Source: Gemmataceae bacterium (GTDB lineage: Bacteria; Planctomycetota; Planctomycetia; Gemmatales; Gemmataceae). From it: 64,000 nt of DNA. The stretch lies in the NCBI GenBank assembly GCA_019636445.1, contig JAHBXO010000001.1, positions 328,434 to 392,433 on the forward strand, given 5' to 3'. This document shows, piece by piece, positions 15,508-23,227 of the stretch (positions are counted from its first letter, which is position 1; each line of letters starts with the position of its first letter). The notes under the pieces are model-generated. The model had not been told where the DNA came from, made no database searches, and saw nothing but the letters and a program-made list of their open reading frames with translations. A program made the translations under genes and the position numbers.

Positions 15508-16365
15508 TTATCTCGGAACATTTCCCATCATGACGAACAGCAGGATGACTGCCGCCAACACCAACCGGTAGCCGACGAAGACGGCGGTCGAGTAGCGTTG
15601 CAGGAAGCGCATCAGCCACGCGATCGAGATGTAGCCGACGACGAACGACACCAGTGTGCCGACGAGCAGGTTCATCGCCTGGCGCTCGAAGTCGGCGTCG
15701 CCTTTCTTCAACCAGTCGTAGAGGTCCTTCGCGCCGGCGGCGCCGATGGCGGGGATGGACATGAGGAATGAGAATCGCGCCGCGGCGGGCCGCGCGAGGC
15801 CGAGGAAGAGGCACGCGGTCAGCGTGGTGCCGGAGCGCGAGCCGCCGGGCATGAGGGCGCAGGCCTGGAACAGGCCCACGATCAGCGCATCGAGCCAACT
15901 CAGATCGGTCTCGGTTCTCGGAGGAATCGTCCGCCGTTTCGCCCACCATTCCGAGGCGGCCAGCACAAGAGCGAAGACGATGGAGACGAGGGCGATGGCG
16001 GTCGGGTTGTAGAACTGCGCCTTGATCTTCGAGCCGAATGCCGCACCGACGATGAGCGCCGGCACCGTGGCGAGGAGAACGAGCTTCGCCAGCCGGCCAT
16101 CGGAAGTCGTTGAACCAAGCATTCGCCCCGAACGCAGATCGAGGGACAGTCCCGCGAGCATCCGCACGATTTCGGGGCGGAAGTACAGGATGACGGCGGC
16201 GAGGGTGCCGAGTTGGATGACGACGGTGATCGGGTCGTTCGCCAACTCTTCGCGCGTGCGGCCGAACCATTCCTGCACGAGCACGAGGTGGGCGGTGCTG
16301 CTGATCGGCAGGAACTCGGTGAGGCCCTGCACGAGGCCGAGGACGGCGGCTTGCCAGAGCGGCAT
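15508..16365 (-). CDS. uppP: undecaprenyl-diphosphatase UppP (BacA)
   Basis: 285 residues with about eight hydrophobic segments. The two family blocks are present: GLTEFLPISSTAHLVL (residues 14-29, with catalytic Glu) and ACALMPGGSRSGTTLTACL (with Ser/Arg phosphate ligands). It dephosphorylates C55-PP at the outer face of the inner membrane to recycle the lipid carrier of cell-wall and polysaccharide synthesis. Length is normal. The gene is divergent from mnmA, whose start is 80 nt away. Confidence 0.97.
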   Translation of the reverse strand: MPLWQAAVLGLVQGLTEFLPISSTAHLVLVQEWFGRTREELANDPITVVIQLGTLAAVILYFRPEIVRMLAGLSLDLRSGRMLGSTTSDGRLAKLVLLATVPALIVGAAFGSKIKAQFYNPTAIALVSIVFALVLAASEWWAKRRTIPPRTETDLSWLDALIVGLFQACALMPGGSRSGTTLTACLFLGLARPAAARFSFLMSIPAIGAAGAKDLYDWLKKGDADFERQAMNLLVGTLVSFVVGYISIAWLMRFLQRYSTAVFVGYRLVLAAVILLFVMMGNVPR

Positions 16366-16445
16366 GAAGGCGATTCCTTTCCGGTGCGGACCCGAACACT
16401 TTACGGGCCGAATCCTCTAAACTGTAGTATCCGGAGGATGACTCG

Positions 16446-17537
16446 ATGGCGGCGCGCGTGGTGTTGGCGATGAGCGGCGGGGTGGACAGCTCCGCGTCGG
16501 CGGTCCTGCTGAAGCGGCAGGGCTACGACGTGCTCGGGCTGTTCATGCGCACCGGCACGCACACCGACGAACAGGATGCCCGCCGCGACAACAAGAAAGG
16601 CTGCTGCTCTGCCATCGACGCCGGGGATGCCCGCCGCGTCGCGGACCGGTTGGACATTCCGTTCTACGCGCTCGATTTCGAATACGAGTTCAATCAGATC
16701 ATCGACTACTTCGCGGACGAATACCTGAAGGGCCGGACGCCGAACCCGTGCGTGGTGTGCAACAACTGGCTGAAATTCGGCCAGCTCTGGCAGTTCGGGA
16801 AGAAGCTTGGCGCGGACTTCATCGCGACCGGCCACTACGCGCAGGTGGTGAAGGGGCCGGACGGGCGCAACCAGCTGCACAAGGGCACCGACCCGGACAA
16901 GGACCAGAGCTACGTGCTGCACGGCATCAAGCGGGAAGTCCTCGATCACTTGATTTTCCCGGTGGGAGGCTATTTGAAGCCGCAGATTCGGGAGATCGCG
17001 GCCGAGGCCGGGTTGGCGGGCGTGGCGACGAAGCCGGACAGCGTGGAGATCTGCTTCGTGCCGAGCGGGAACCATGTGGACGTGGTGCGTGGCCGGCGGC
17101 CAAACGCGAACAAGGTCGGCGCGATCGTGGCATCGGATGGCACGGTGCTGGGCGAACACGACGGCATCGACCGGTTCACCGTCGGCCAGCGCAAGGGCCT
17201 CGGCGTCGGCGGCGGGGGGACGAAGCGATTCGTACTGGAGTTGGTGCCGGAATCGAATACCGTCGTCGTCGGCGACGAATCGGAATTGCTGTCGGACGGC
17301 CTCGTCGCGTCCCGCATCAACTGGCTGATCGATCCGCCGACGGAGCCGATCGCAACGACAACGAAGATCCGATACCGGCATGCGGGCAGCCCCGCGACGG
17401 TGACGGCGACGCCCGACGGCGGCGCGATCGTGCGCTTCGACGAACCGCAATCCGCCGTGACGCCGGGGCAGGCGGTCACCTTCTACGATGGCCCCCGCGT
17501 GCTGGGCGGCGGATGGATCGAACAGCCGATCGCCTGA
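16446..17537 (+). CDS. mnmA: tRNA-specific 2-thiouridylase MnmA
   Basis: 363 residues. The PP-loop SGGVDSS (10-16) binds ATP; the catalytic cysteines are Cys102 (TPNPCVVCN) and Cys203 (SVEICFVPSG). The central GHYAQVV and D(K)DQSYVLHG blocks bind tRNA and adenylate. It transfers sulfur to U34 of Lys/Glu/Gln tRNAs. CCGGAGGATG gives a ribosome site with good spacing. Full length, no oddity. Confidence 0.97.
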   Translation: MAARVVLAMSGGVDSSASAVLLKRQGYDVLGLFMRTGTHTDEQDARRDNKKGCCSAIDAGDARRVADRLDIPFYALDFEYEFNQIIDYFADEYLKGRTPNPCVVCNNWLKFGQLWQFGKKLGADFIATGHYAQVVKGPDGRNQLHKGTDPDKDQSYVLHGIKREVLDHLIFPVGGYLKPQIREIAAEAGLAGVATKPDSVEICFVPSGNHVDVVRGRRPNANKVGAIVASDGTVLGEHDGIDRFTVGQRKGLGVGGGGTKRFVLELVPESNTVVVGDESELLSDGLVASRINWLIDPPTEPIATTTKIRYRHAGSPATVTATPDGGAIVRFDEPQSAVTPGQAVTFYDGPRVLGGGWIEQPIA

Positions 17538-17602
17538 GTTCCGCTTGACCGATCGCGCGAAATCCATCACGTTATGGCGTCGTCGGACACGGAGGTCCCG
17601 CC

Positions 17603-18814
17603 ATGCGCCGCTTGTTTCCATTCGTTCTGCCCGTCCTGGCACTGCCCGCGTTCGCGCAGGAGCCGCCGGCGCTGCTGCCGCCGAGCATCACCGGGGCGAC
17701 CGCACCGGCACCGGTAATTCCCGCCGCCGCGAGCGTGGCGAAGCCGCCGGCGATCCAACGCTTTCAGAATCTCAAGAATCTGCCGCCCGAAACGGCCAGC
17801 GCCGTCCTCGGTCTGCGCGCCGGGGCCGACTGGCTCGCCCAGCGGCAGCAGCCGCACGGGCGCTTTCTGTTTGGCGTCAATCCCGCGCTGCGCGCGCCGC
17901 TCGAGGGCGACAGCGATTTCCGGCAGGCGCTCGCGACGTGGTCCGTCTGCCAGGCGGCCGCGTTCACCGGCGACGAAAAGCTGGCGGCAAGCGGCGCCCA
18001 GTCGGTTCTGGGCTTGCTGACGCAAACGAAGGAACCGCAAGGCCCGCAAGCCATCGGCTTCGCCGCGGCGCTCGCGCTGGCGATCCAGGCGCTGCCGGCG
18101 GCCGACGCCCGGCTCCGCGCCGAGGCGGACCGGCTGACGGGGTACCTGGCCGGGCAGCTCCGGGCCAACGGTTCGTTTGCGATCGACGCGACCGATGCCG
18201 AGAGCCTGCACGCCGTCCCCGGTCTGGCATTGCAGGCGATGGCGCAAGCGAACGCGCCGGCCGATGCGATGAACCGCGCGCTGGCGTATTACCGGACGAA
18301 GTTCAAGGAATCGCCGCACGCCGTCGCGGCCGGCACGCTGATCCCCGCGGCGGTCGAGTTCGTGCTGCGTACGAAGGACGCGAATGCGGCGGCCTTCGCC
18401 TTCGAAATGGCCGACTGGCTCTGCAATGCGCAATACGGCAAACTGGACGCGAAGCAGATCCTCTGGGCCGGCGGGTTTCGCACGGACTCCGGCAGTCTGC
18501 CGAAAGAGCCGGGCTATGAATCGGCGCACGCGGCGCGCGGGCTGGCGGCGGCGTGCCAGCTCATCCGTCAGGCCGTGCCCGATCTCCAACGCTATCCGAA
18601 ATACCGGACGGCGACCGTGGACGCCCTGGGCTTCGTTCGCGGTTTGCAATACACACTGGAAAGCACCACTCACTTTTCCGCCGATTTCCGCGCACAATAC
18701 CTGTTGGGCGGATGCCGAACCGCCCTGACCGACGGGAATCTCCGCATCGATGCCACGGGCCTGTCCGCCCTCGCCTTCCAGCGGTTTCTGGAAAGCGGCG
18801 CCGACCAGCCCTAA
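17603..18814 (+). CDS. secreted alpha/alpha-toroid-like protein
   Basis: 403 residues with a clear signal peptide (MRRLFPFVLPVLALPAFAQ). The mature part is almost all helical with repeating motifs of the terpenoid-cyclase/prenyltransferase toroid type: GADWLAQRQQPHGRFLFG, LTGYLAGQLRANGSFAID, and helices rich in Ala. Acidic catalytic residues of cyclases are not evident. Function is unknown; a structural or ligand-binding role in the periplasm is possible. It is one of three toroid-type genes here (with 280-1878 and 62652-63758) but is the most diverged. Confidence 0.7.
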   Translation: MRRLFPFVLPVLALPAFAQEPPALLPPSITGATAPAPVIPAAASVAKPPAIQRFQNLKNLPPETASAVLGLRAGADWLAQRQQPHGRFLFGVNPALRAPLEGDSDFRQALATWSVCQAAAFTGDEKLAASGAQSVLGLLTQTKEPQGPQAIGFAAALALAIQALPAADARLRAEADRLTGYLAGQLRANGSFAIDATDAESLHAVPGLALQAMAQANAPADAMNRALAYYRTKFKESPHAVAAGTLIPAAVEFVLRTKDANAAAFAFEMADWLCNAQYGKLDAKQILWAGGFRTDSGSLPKEPGYESAHAARGLAAACQLIRQAVPDLQRYPKYRTATVDALGFVRGLQYTLESTTHFSADFRAQYLLGGCRTALTDGNLRIDATGLSALAFQRFLESGADQP

Positions 18815-18844
18815 TGCGGTGCAGGAAAAACCCCGACCGTTTAC

Positions 18845-18850
18845 TATAAT
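18845..18850 (+). promoter_or_regulatory. candidate -10 box before fabH
   Basis: A perfect TATAAT (18845-18850) about 95 nt before the fabH start. No good -35 hexamer lies 16-18 nt upstream, so confidence is limited. Confidence 0.35.
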
Positions 18851-18875
18851 GTAAGGGCCGGTTCATTCCTCATTC

Positions 18876-18902
18876 CCGTCCGAATTCCGCGGTCCGAATT
18901 CG
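18876..18902. repeat. TCCGAATTCCGCGGTCCGAATT repeat, copy 3
   Basis: A short palindromic run (GTCCGAATTCCGCGGTCCGA) in the fabH leader, of the same word type as 10837-10919 and 14732-14803. It argues that the ATG at 18906, just after it, is not the real fabH start. Confidence 0.5.
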
Positions 18903-18944
18903 CCCATGCACCATCCCCTGCCCCGGCCGAAGTGCAAATCCCTG

Positions 18945-19937
18945 ATGGGAATCCGCATCGCCGGAACGGGCAAGTACCTGCCGGAAGTCGTCGTCACCAA
19001 CGCCGATCTGTTCGACCGCCTGAATTTCGCCGCGCGCGGCTACAACGCCGAATGGATCGAGCAGCGCACCGGCATCCAGGAGCGCCGGCACTGTCGGCCC
19101 GGACAGGCCACGTCCGACCTCTGCGTCGAAGCGGCTAACGATTGCTTCGCCAAGACCGGCTACGGCCCGAAGGACATCGACCTCCTCGTCCTCGGCACCT
19201 TCTCGCCGGACATGACCTTTCCCTCCACCGCGGCGATGGTGCAGGACCGGCTGAAGATCTCCGCGCCGGCGATCGAAGTCGAAGCCGCCTGCGCCGGCTT
19301 CGTCTACGCGCTGGTGACGGCGGCGGCGTATGTCGCCAGCGGCGCCAGCGACCGCGCGCTCGTCATCGGCGGCGACGCCAACTCGCGCATCGTGAACCCG
19401 ACCGACCCGAAGATCTTTCCGCTTTTCGGCGACGGCGCGGGCGCGGTCATCCTCGAGAAAGGGGAACCGCACCAGGGAATCCTTGCCTACAGCATGGGGG
19501 CCGACGGCAGCGGCGGCGGCATGCTCTGCCGGCCCGCCGGCGGTAGCGCGATCGAACTCACGCCCGAGGTCCTCGCCGCCGGCAAACACTACATGCACAT
19601 GGACGGCCAGGGGGTCTACCGCTGGGCCGTCGAGATCCTCCGCGACACCGTCCACGACGTGCTCGCCGCGGCGAAGAAGACCACCGACGACCTCGCCCTC
19701 ATCATCCCGCACCAGGCGAACATCCGCATCATCGAGCAGTCGCTCAACAAGTTCCTGAAGATTCCGCACGAGAAGGTCTTCAACAACATGGACCGGTACG
19801 GCAACACGTCGGCCGGGTCCATCCCCATCGCGCTCGACGAGGCGCTCGCCGCCGGCAAGCTGAATCGCGGCGAACTGCTGCTCGTCAGCGGATTCGGCGC
19901 GGGCCTCGCCTGGGGTACCGCCCTCGTACGCTGGTAG
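18945..19937 (+). CDS. fabH: beta-ketoacyl-ACP synthase III (FabH-type)
   Basis: 330 residues from the ATG at 18945, which aligns with other FabH N-termini (MGIRIAGTGKYLPE); an upstream ATG at 18906 adds 13 unlikely residues next to a repeat. The catalytic triad is present: Cys116 in EVEAACAGF, His256 in IIPHQANIRI and Asn287 in RYGNTSAGS. It condenses acetyl-CoA (or another acyl-CoA) with malonyl-ACP to start fatty acid synthesis. No other fab gene adjoins it. A close homologue in secondary metabolism cannot be excluded. Confidence 0.93.
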   Translation: MGIRIAGTGKYLPEVVVTNADLFDRLNFAARGYNAEWIEQRTGIQERRHCRPGQATSDLCVEAANDCFAKTGYGPKDIDLLVLGTFSPDMTFPSTAAMVQDRLKISAPAIEVEAACAGFVYALVTAAAYVASGASDRALVIGGDANSRIVNPTDPKIFPLFGDGAGAVILEKGEPHQGILAYSMGADGSGGGMLCRPAGGSAIELTPEVLAAGKHYMHMDGQGVYRWAVEILRDTVHDVLAAAKKTTDDLALIIPHQANIRIIEQSLNKFLKIPHEKVFNNMDRYGNTSAGSIPIALDEALAAGKLNRGELLLVSGFGAGLAWGTALVRW

Positions 19938-19955
19938 CCCCGTCAGGAGGACGAC

Positions 19956-20168
19956 ATGGCCGAACACCGACCGCTCCCGCCGGACGACGGCGACCCGTGG
20001 ACGATCCCGCTGCACGGCGCGGTCGTGCCGCTTCCGCCGACCGCCGATGTGCCCGCGCCCGCCCCCGTCGCCGCCGCGCCGGACGGCGACGCGATCCTCG
20101 GGTTCCCGGGTGCCGACGACGTGCCATCGGACGTCGGCTTCCACCCCCGCCTGCGCCGCTCGGCGTAA
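19956..20168 (+). CDS. small Pro/Ala-rich hypothetical protein
   Basis: 70 residues. It is supported by a strong AGGAGG (19945-19950) 5 nt before the ATG and by its position 18 nt after the fabH stop, suggesting co-transcription. The sequence is Pro/Ala/Asp-rich (VPAPAPVAAAPDGDAILGF) with no signal peptide or known domain. It could be a disordered accessory peptide. Confidence 0.55.
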   Translation: MAEHRPLPPDDGDPWTIPLHGAVVPLPPTADVPAPAPVAAAPDGDAILGFPGADDVPSDVGFHPRLRRSA

Positions 20169-20177
20169 TGCGGTGAT

Positions 20178-20270
20178 TTCACCGCAGAAATCGCAGAGGA
20201 CGAGAAAATGATCCGATTGAAAACAGTCTTTGGGCTTTCCCTCTGCGTTCTCTGCGTTCTCTGCGGTGAA
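20178..20270. repeat. quasi-palindromic CACCGCAGAG repeat overlapping a gene start
   Basis: TTCACCGCAGAAATCGCAGA (20178-20197) is complemented by CTCTGCGTTCTCTGCGTTCT plus CTGCGGTGAA (20241-20270). The start codon at 20208 lies in the loop. The right arm, made of tandem CTCTGCGTT words, is translated as LCVLCVLCGE within the signal peptide of the PPC-domain protein. Confidence 0.85.
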
Positions 20271-21788
20271 CTCGTTTCCGCTCCGCCGACGCTCACGTCG
20301 CTCTTCCCGGCCGGCGGGGCGGTCGGGCAAACCGTCGAATTCACCGCGTCCGGGTCGTTCGACAAATGGCCGGTCACCGCATGGGCGAGCGATCCGAACG
20401 TCGCGCTGACACCCGGCAAGGACAAGGGGAAGTTCACGGCGACGATCGCACCGGGCGCGAAGCCCGGCCCGGTCTGGATTCGCCTGCACGACGCGAGCGG
20501 CGCCAGCCCGTTGCGGCCGTTCGTGCTCGGTGTGCTGCCGGAGATCGCGGAAGCGGAGCCGAACGACGATGTCGCCAAGGCGCAGACGGTCGAACGCTCC
20601 TGTGTCGTCAACGGCAAGCTCGGCCGCTCCGGCGACGTCGACGTCTTCGCCATCCAGCTCGCCAAGGGGCAGACCCTCGTCGCGTCCCTGCTCGCGAACC
20701 ACGTCCTCCGTTCGCCGATGGACGCGGTGTTGCAAGTCGTCTCGCCCGACGGCTTCGTCCTCGACCAGAACCACGATCACCGCGGCCTCGACCCGCAACT
20801 CGCGTTCACCGCGCCGAAGGACGGCGCGTACCGCGTCCGCATCTTCGCGTTCCCCTCGCAACCGGACAGCAGCATCCGCCACTTCGGCTCCGATCTGTGC
20901 GTGTATCGACTGACGCTGTCGACGGCGGGCTACGAGGACATTCCGATTCCGCTGGCAATCCAGAACGGGTCGGGCGCGAAGCCGAAGGCCACCGGCTGGA
21001 ACCTCGCGATCGCGCCGATCGTGCCGAGTGCCGTCGCCGTGCGCGAGGAGGCGTTCGCGTGCCACGACTTCACGGCCGCGAAGCCGACGACGGCGCTGGT
21101 GCCGCCGTTCGCCGTCACCGGTCGCATCGCCGAGCCGGGGGCGGTGAACGCGATCCCGGTGAAGCTGACGAAGAGCAAGCCGATCGCGGTGCAGATCGAG
21201 AGCCGGGCGCTGGAACTGCCGCTGACGCCGGTGCTGCGATTGCTGGACGAATCGGGAGCCGTGCTAGCACGGGCCGAGCCGGCGCGGCCGAACGCCGATT
21301 GCGAATTGAACTACGCGCCGACGAAGGATCAGACTGCGACGCTCGAAGTGCGCGACCTGTACCGCGCCGGCGGCGAACGCTTCATCTACCGCGTGCGCGT
21401 CGTGCATCCCGAACCCGACGCCGATCTGACGGTCGCGGCCGACCGCTTCGCGCTCGCGCCGGGCACGCCGTTGGAGATTCCTGTGACGGTCGCGCGCAAG
21501 GCCGGCTTCAAGGGCGTGCTGGAATTGAAGGCCGAGGGGCTGCCGCCGGACGTGACGGCGACGAGCGTGCCGGGCAAGGACGACAAGACGCTGACACTGA
21601 AACTGTCGACGGAGGCGAAGGCGATCTCGAAGCCGTTCCGCATCGTCGCCGTCGCCAAAGACAACGCCGCGTTCACGCGACCCGTCCGCGCCGCGCTCGC
21701 CGAATTCGAGACCACCACGAGCGACCTCTGGCTGACCGTCGGCAGCGATGCCAAAGTCGCCCCTCCGACGCCGAAGAAGAAAAAGTGA
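20208..21788 (+). CDS. secreted PPC-domain protein
   Basis: 526 residues. A signal peptide (VFGLSLCVLCVLCGELVSA) encoded largely by a repeat is followed by an Ig-like N-terminal region (PTLTSLFPAGGAVGQTVEFTASG). A bacterial pre-peptidase C-terminal (PPC) domain comes next, about residues 115-215: EAEPNDDVAKAQTVERSCVVNGKLGRSGDVDVFAIQLAKGQTL. The remainder is beta-rich. PPC domains usually accompany secreted proteases, but no protease domain is present. It is a paralogue in layout of the 43590-45611 protein, which has two PPC domains. Function unknown. Confidence 0.88.
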   Translation: MIRLKTVFGLSLCVLCVLCGELVSAPPTLTSLFPAGGAVGQTVEFTASGSFDKWPVTAWASDPNVALTPGKDKGKFTATIAPGAKPGPVWIRLHDASGASPLRPFVLGVLPEIAEAEPNDDVAKAQTVERSCVVNGKLGRSGDVDVFAIQLAKGQTLVASLLANHVLRSPMDAVLQVVSPDGFVLDQNHDHRGLDPQLAFTAPKDGAYRVRIFAFPSQPDSSIRHFGSDLCVYRLTLSTAGYEDIPIPLAIQNGSGAKPKATGWNLAIAPIVPSAVAVREEAFACHDFTAAKPTTALVPPFAVTGRIAEPGAVNAIPVKLTKSKPIAVQIESRALELPLTPVLRLLDESGAVLARAEPARPNADCELNYAPTKDQTATLEVRDLYRAGGERFIYRVRVVHPEPDADLTVAADRFALAPGTPLEIPVTVARKAGFKGVLELKAEGLPPDVTATSVPGKDDKTLTLKLSTEAKAISKPFRIVAVAKDNAAFTRPVRAALAEFETTTSDLWLTVGSDAKVAPPTPKKKK

Positions 21789-21812
21789 CGACGGCGACAT
21801 AGAACGATCCGC

Positions 21813-22265
21813 ATGACACCGACGACGGAAATCCCACAGCTCCTGGAACGCGCGCTCGCGGAAGCCCAGGCCGGCACGCGCGAACTCGTCGAGCGGTACT
21901 CCCTCGCGAACTTCCCCGCCTACGAACTCGACCTGCCAAACGCCCGCCTCGGCTTCGCCGACGGCGACAAACGCCTGTACGTTCCGATCCAGGTGCTCGG
22001 CATCCACCACGCCGACGCGAACGAGTGGCAATGGGCGTGGGACGATGCCGCGGTGCCGGACCGCCTGACGCGCAGTGCCCGCGAAGCGCTCGCCTGGGGC
22101 CGCTTGAACGGCATCGCCCCGCTCCTGAACCCACGCTTATCCGCCAACCCCGACGACTGCTGGCGCTTCGCCGCCTTCGCCGCCCGCCTGACCGGCTGGC
22201 CCGCGCTCTACTTGGTACCCACCCTCGGCCGCACGACCTACCTCGCCTTCGGAATCCCCGCATGA
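21813..22265 (+). CDS. DUF6882-like hypothetical protein
   Basis: 150 residues, soluble, no signal peptide. A central GFADGDKRLYVPIQVLGIHHADANEWQWAWDD and the following VPDRLTRSAREALAWG resemble the DUF6882 family, whose members carry a W-x-WAW block. Its stop overlaps the next start as ATGA (22262-22265), so translation of the PLP enzyme is probably coupled to it. The family assignment is from memory of its motif. Confidence 0.65.
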   Translation: MTPTTEIPQLLERALAEAQAGTRELVERYSLANFPAYELDLPNARLGFADGDKRLYVPIQVLGIHHADANEWQWAWDDAAVPDRLTRSAREALAWGRLNGIAPLLNPRLSANPDDCWRFAAFAARLTGWPALYLVPTLGRTTYLAFGIPA

Positions 22266-23218
22266 CCGCCTACGCCGCCACGCTCGACGACATCCGCGCC
22301 GCCGCCGAACGGATCCGCCCCTTCGTCCACCGCACGCCGATCATGACCTGCGCGACGATCGACCGGCTCGCGGGGCGCTCCATCGTCTTCAAGTGCGAAC
22401 ACCTGCAACGGACCGGCGCGTTCAAGTACCGCGGCGCGACCAATGCCGTGCTGAAGCTCGGCCCCCTAGCCGATAAGGGCGTGGTCACGCATTCGAGCGG
22501 GAACCACGGGCAGGCGCTGGCGCTGGCGGCGAAGGTGCGCGGCGTGCCGGCGCACATCGTCATGCCCGCGAACGCGTCCGAAGTGAAGAAGGCCGCCATC
22601 CTCGGCTATGGCGGCATCGTGCACGTCAGCGGCCCGTCGCTCGCCGAGCGCGAGGCGATGACCGCGCAGATCGTGGCCGAGACCGGCGGACAATCGGTGC
22701 CCCCGTTCGACCACCCCGACGTGATCGCCGGCCAGGGCACCGCCTGCCTCGAACTGCTGGAAGACGCGCCGGACCTCGACGCCGTCATCGCGCCGATCGG
22801 CGGCGGCGGCCTGCTCGCCGGCTGGTGCCTGACCGCGAAGGGGATCAATCCCGCGATCCGCGTCTTCGGTGCCGAGCCGATTCAAGCGAGCGCCGCCGCG
22901 CAGTCGAAAGCCGCCGGCATGATGGTCCGCATTCCCACGCCCAACAGCATCGCCGATGGTCTGCTCGCGAACCACCTCGGCCAACACACCTGGCCCGTCA
23001 TCCGCGATTCCGTCGAGAAGGTCTTCACCGTCAGCGAAGACCAGATCCGCACGGCGATGCGGCTCGTCTGGGAACGCATGAAGCAGTGCATCGAGCCGAG
23101 CGCCGCCGTCGGCGTCGCCGTCATCCTCTCCGACGAGTTCAAGGCCCTCGCGAACGTCCGCAAGGTCGGCGTCATCCTCTGCGGCGGCAACGTGAACCTC
23201 GACAAGCTGTATTGGTAG
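22262..23218 (+). CDS. PLP-dependent serine/threonine dehydratase or serine racemase
   Basis: 318 residues from the ATG overlapping the previous stop. Fold-type II PLP enzyme: Lys55 in TGAFKYRGATNAV is the Schiff-base lysine, SSGNHGQALALAA binds the substrate carboxylate, IGGGGLLAGW binds the PLP phosphate, and VGVILCGGNVNLDKL closes the protein. It lacks the C-terminal ACT-like domain of biosynthetic IlvA, so it is of the catabolic dehydratase/racemase type, which includes ectoine-utilisation EutB. It is followed 10 nt later by an amidase and then a deacylase. Confidence 0.9.
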   Translation: MTAYAATLDDIRAAAERIRPFVHRTPIMTCATIDRLAGRSIVFKCEHLQRTGAFKYRGATNAVLKLGPLADKGVVTHSSGNHGQALALAAKVRGVPAHIVMPANASEVKKAAILGYGGIVHVSGPSLAEREAMTAQIVAETGGQSVPPFDHPDVIAGQGTACLELLEDAPDLDAVIAPIGGGGLLAGWCLTAKGINPAIRVFGAEPIQASAAAQSKAAGMMVRIPTPNSIADGLLANHLGQHTWPVIRDSVEKVFTVSEDQIRTAMRLVWERMKQCIEPSAAVGVAVILSDEFKALANVRKVGVILCGGNVNLDKLYW

Positions 23219-23227
23219 GGGGAAGTC

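Noticed and set aside
18906..18944. Upstream ATG as the fabH start
   Set aside because: It adds 13 residues right after a repeat and does not align with known FabH N-termini; ATG 18945 does.
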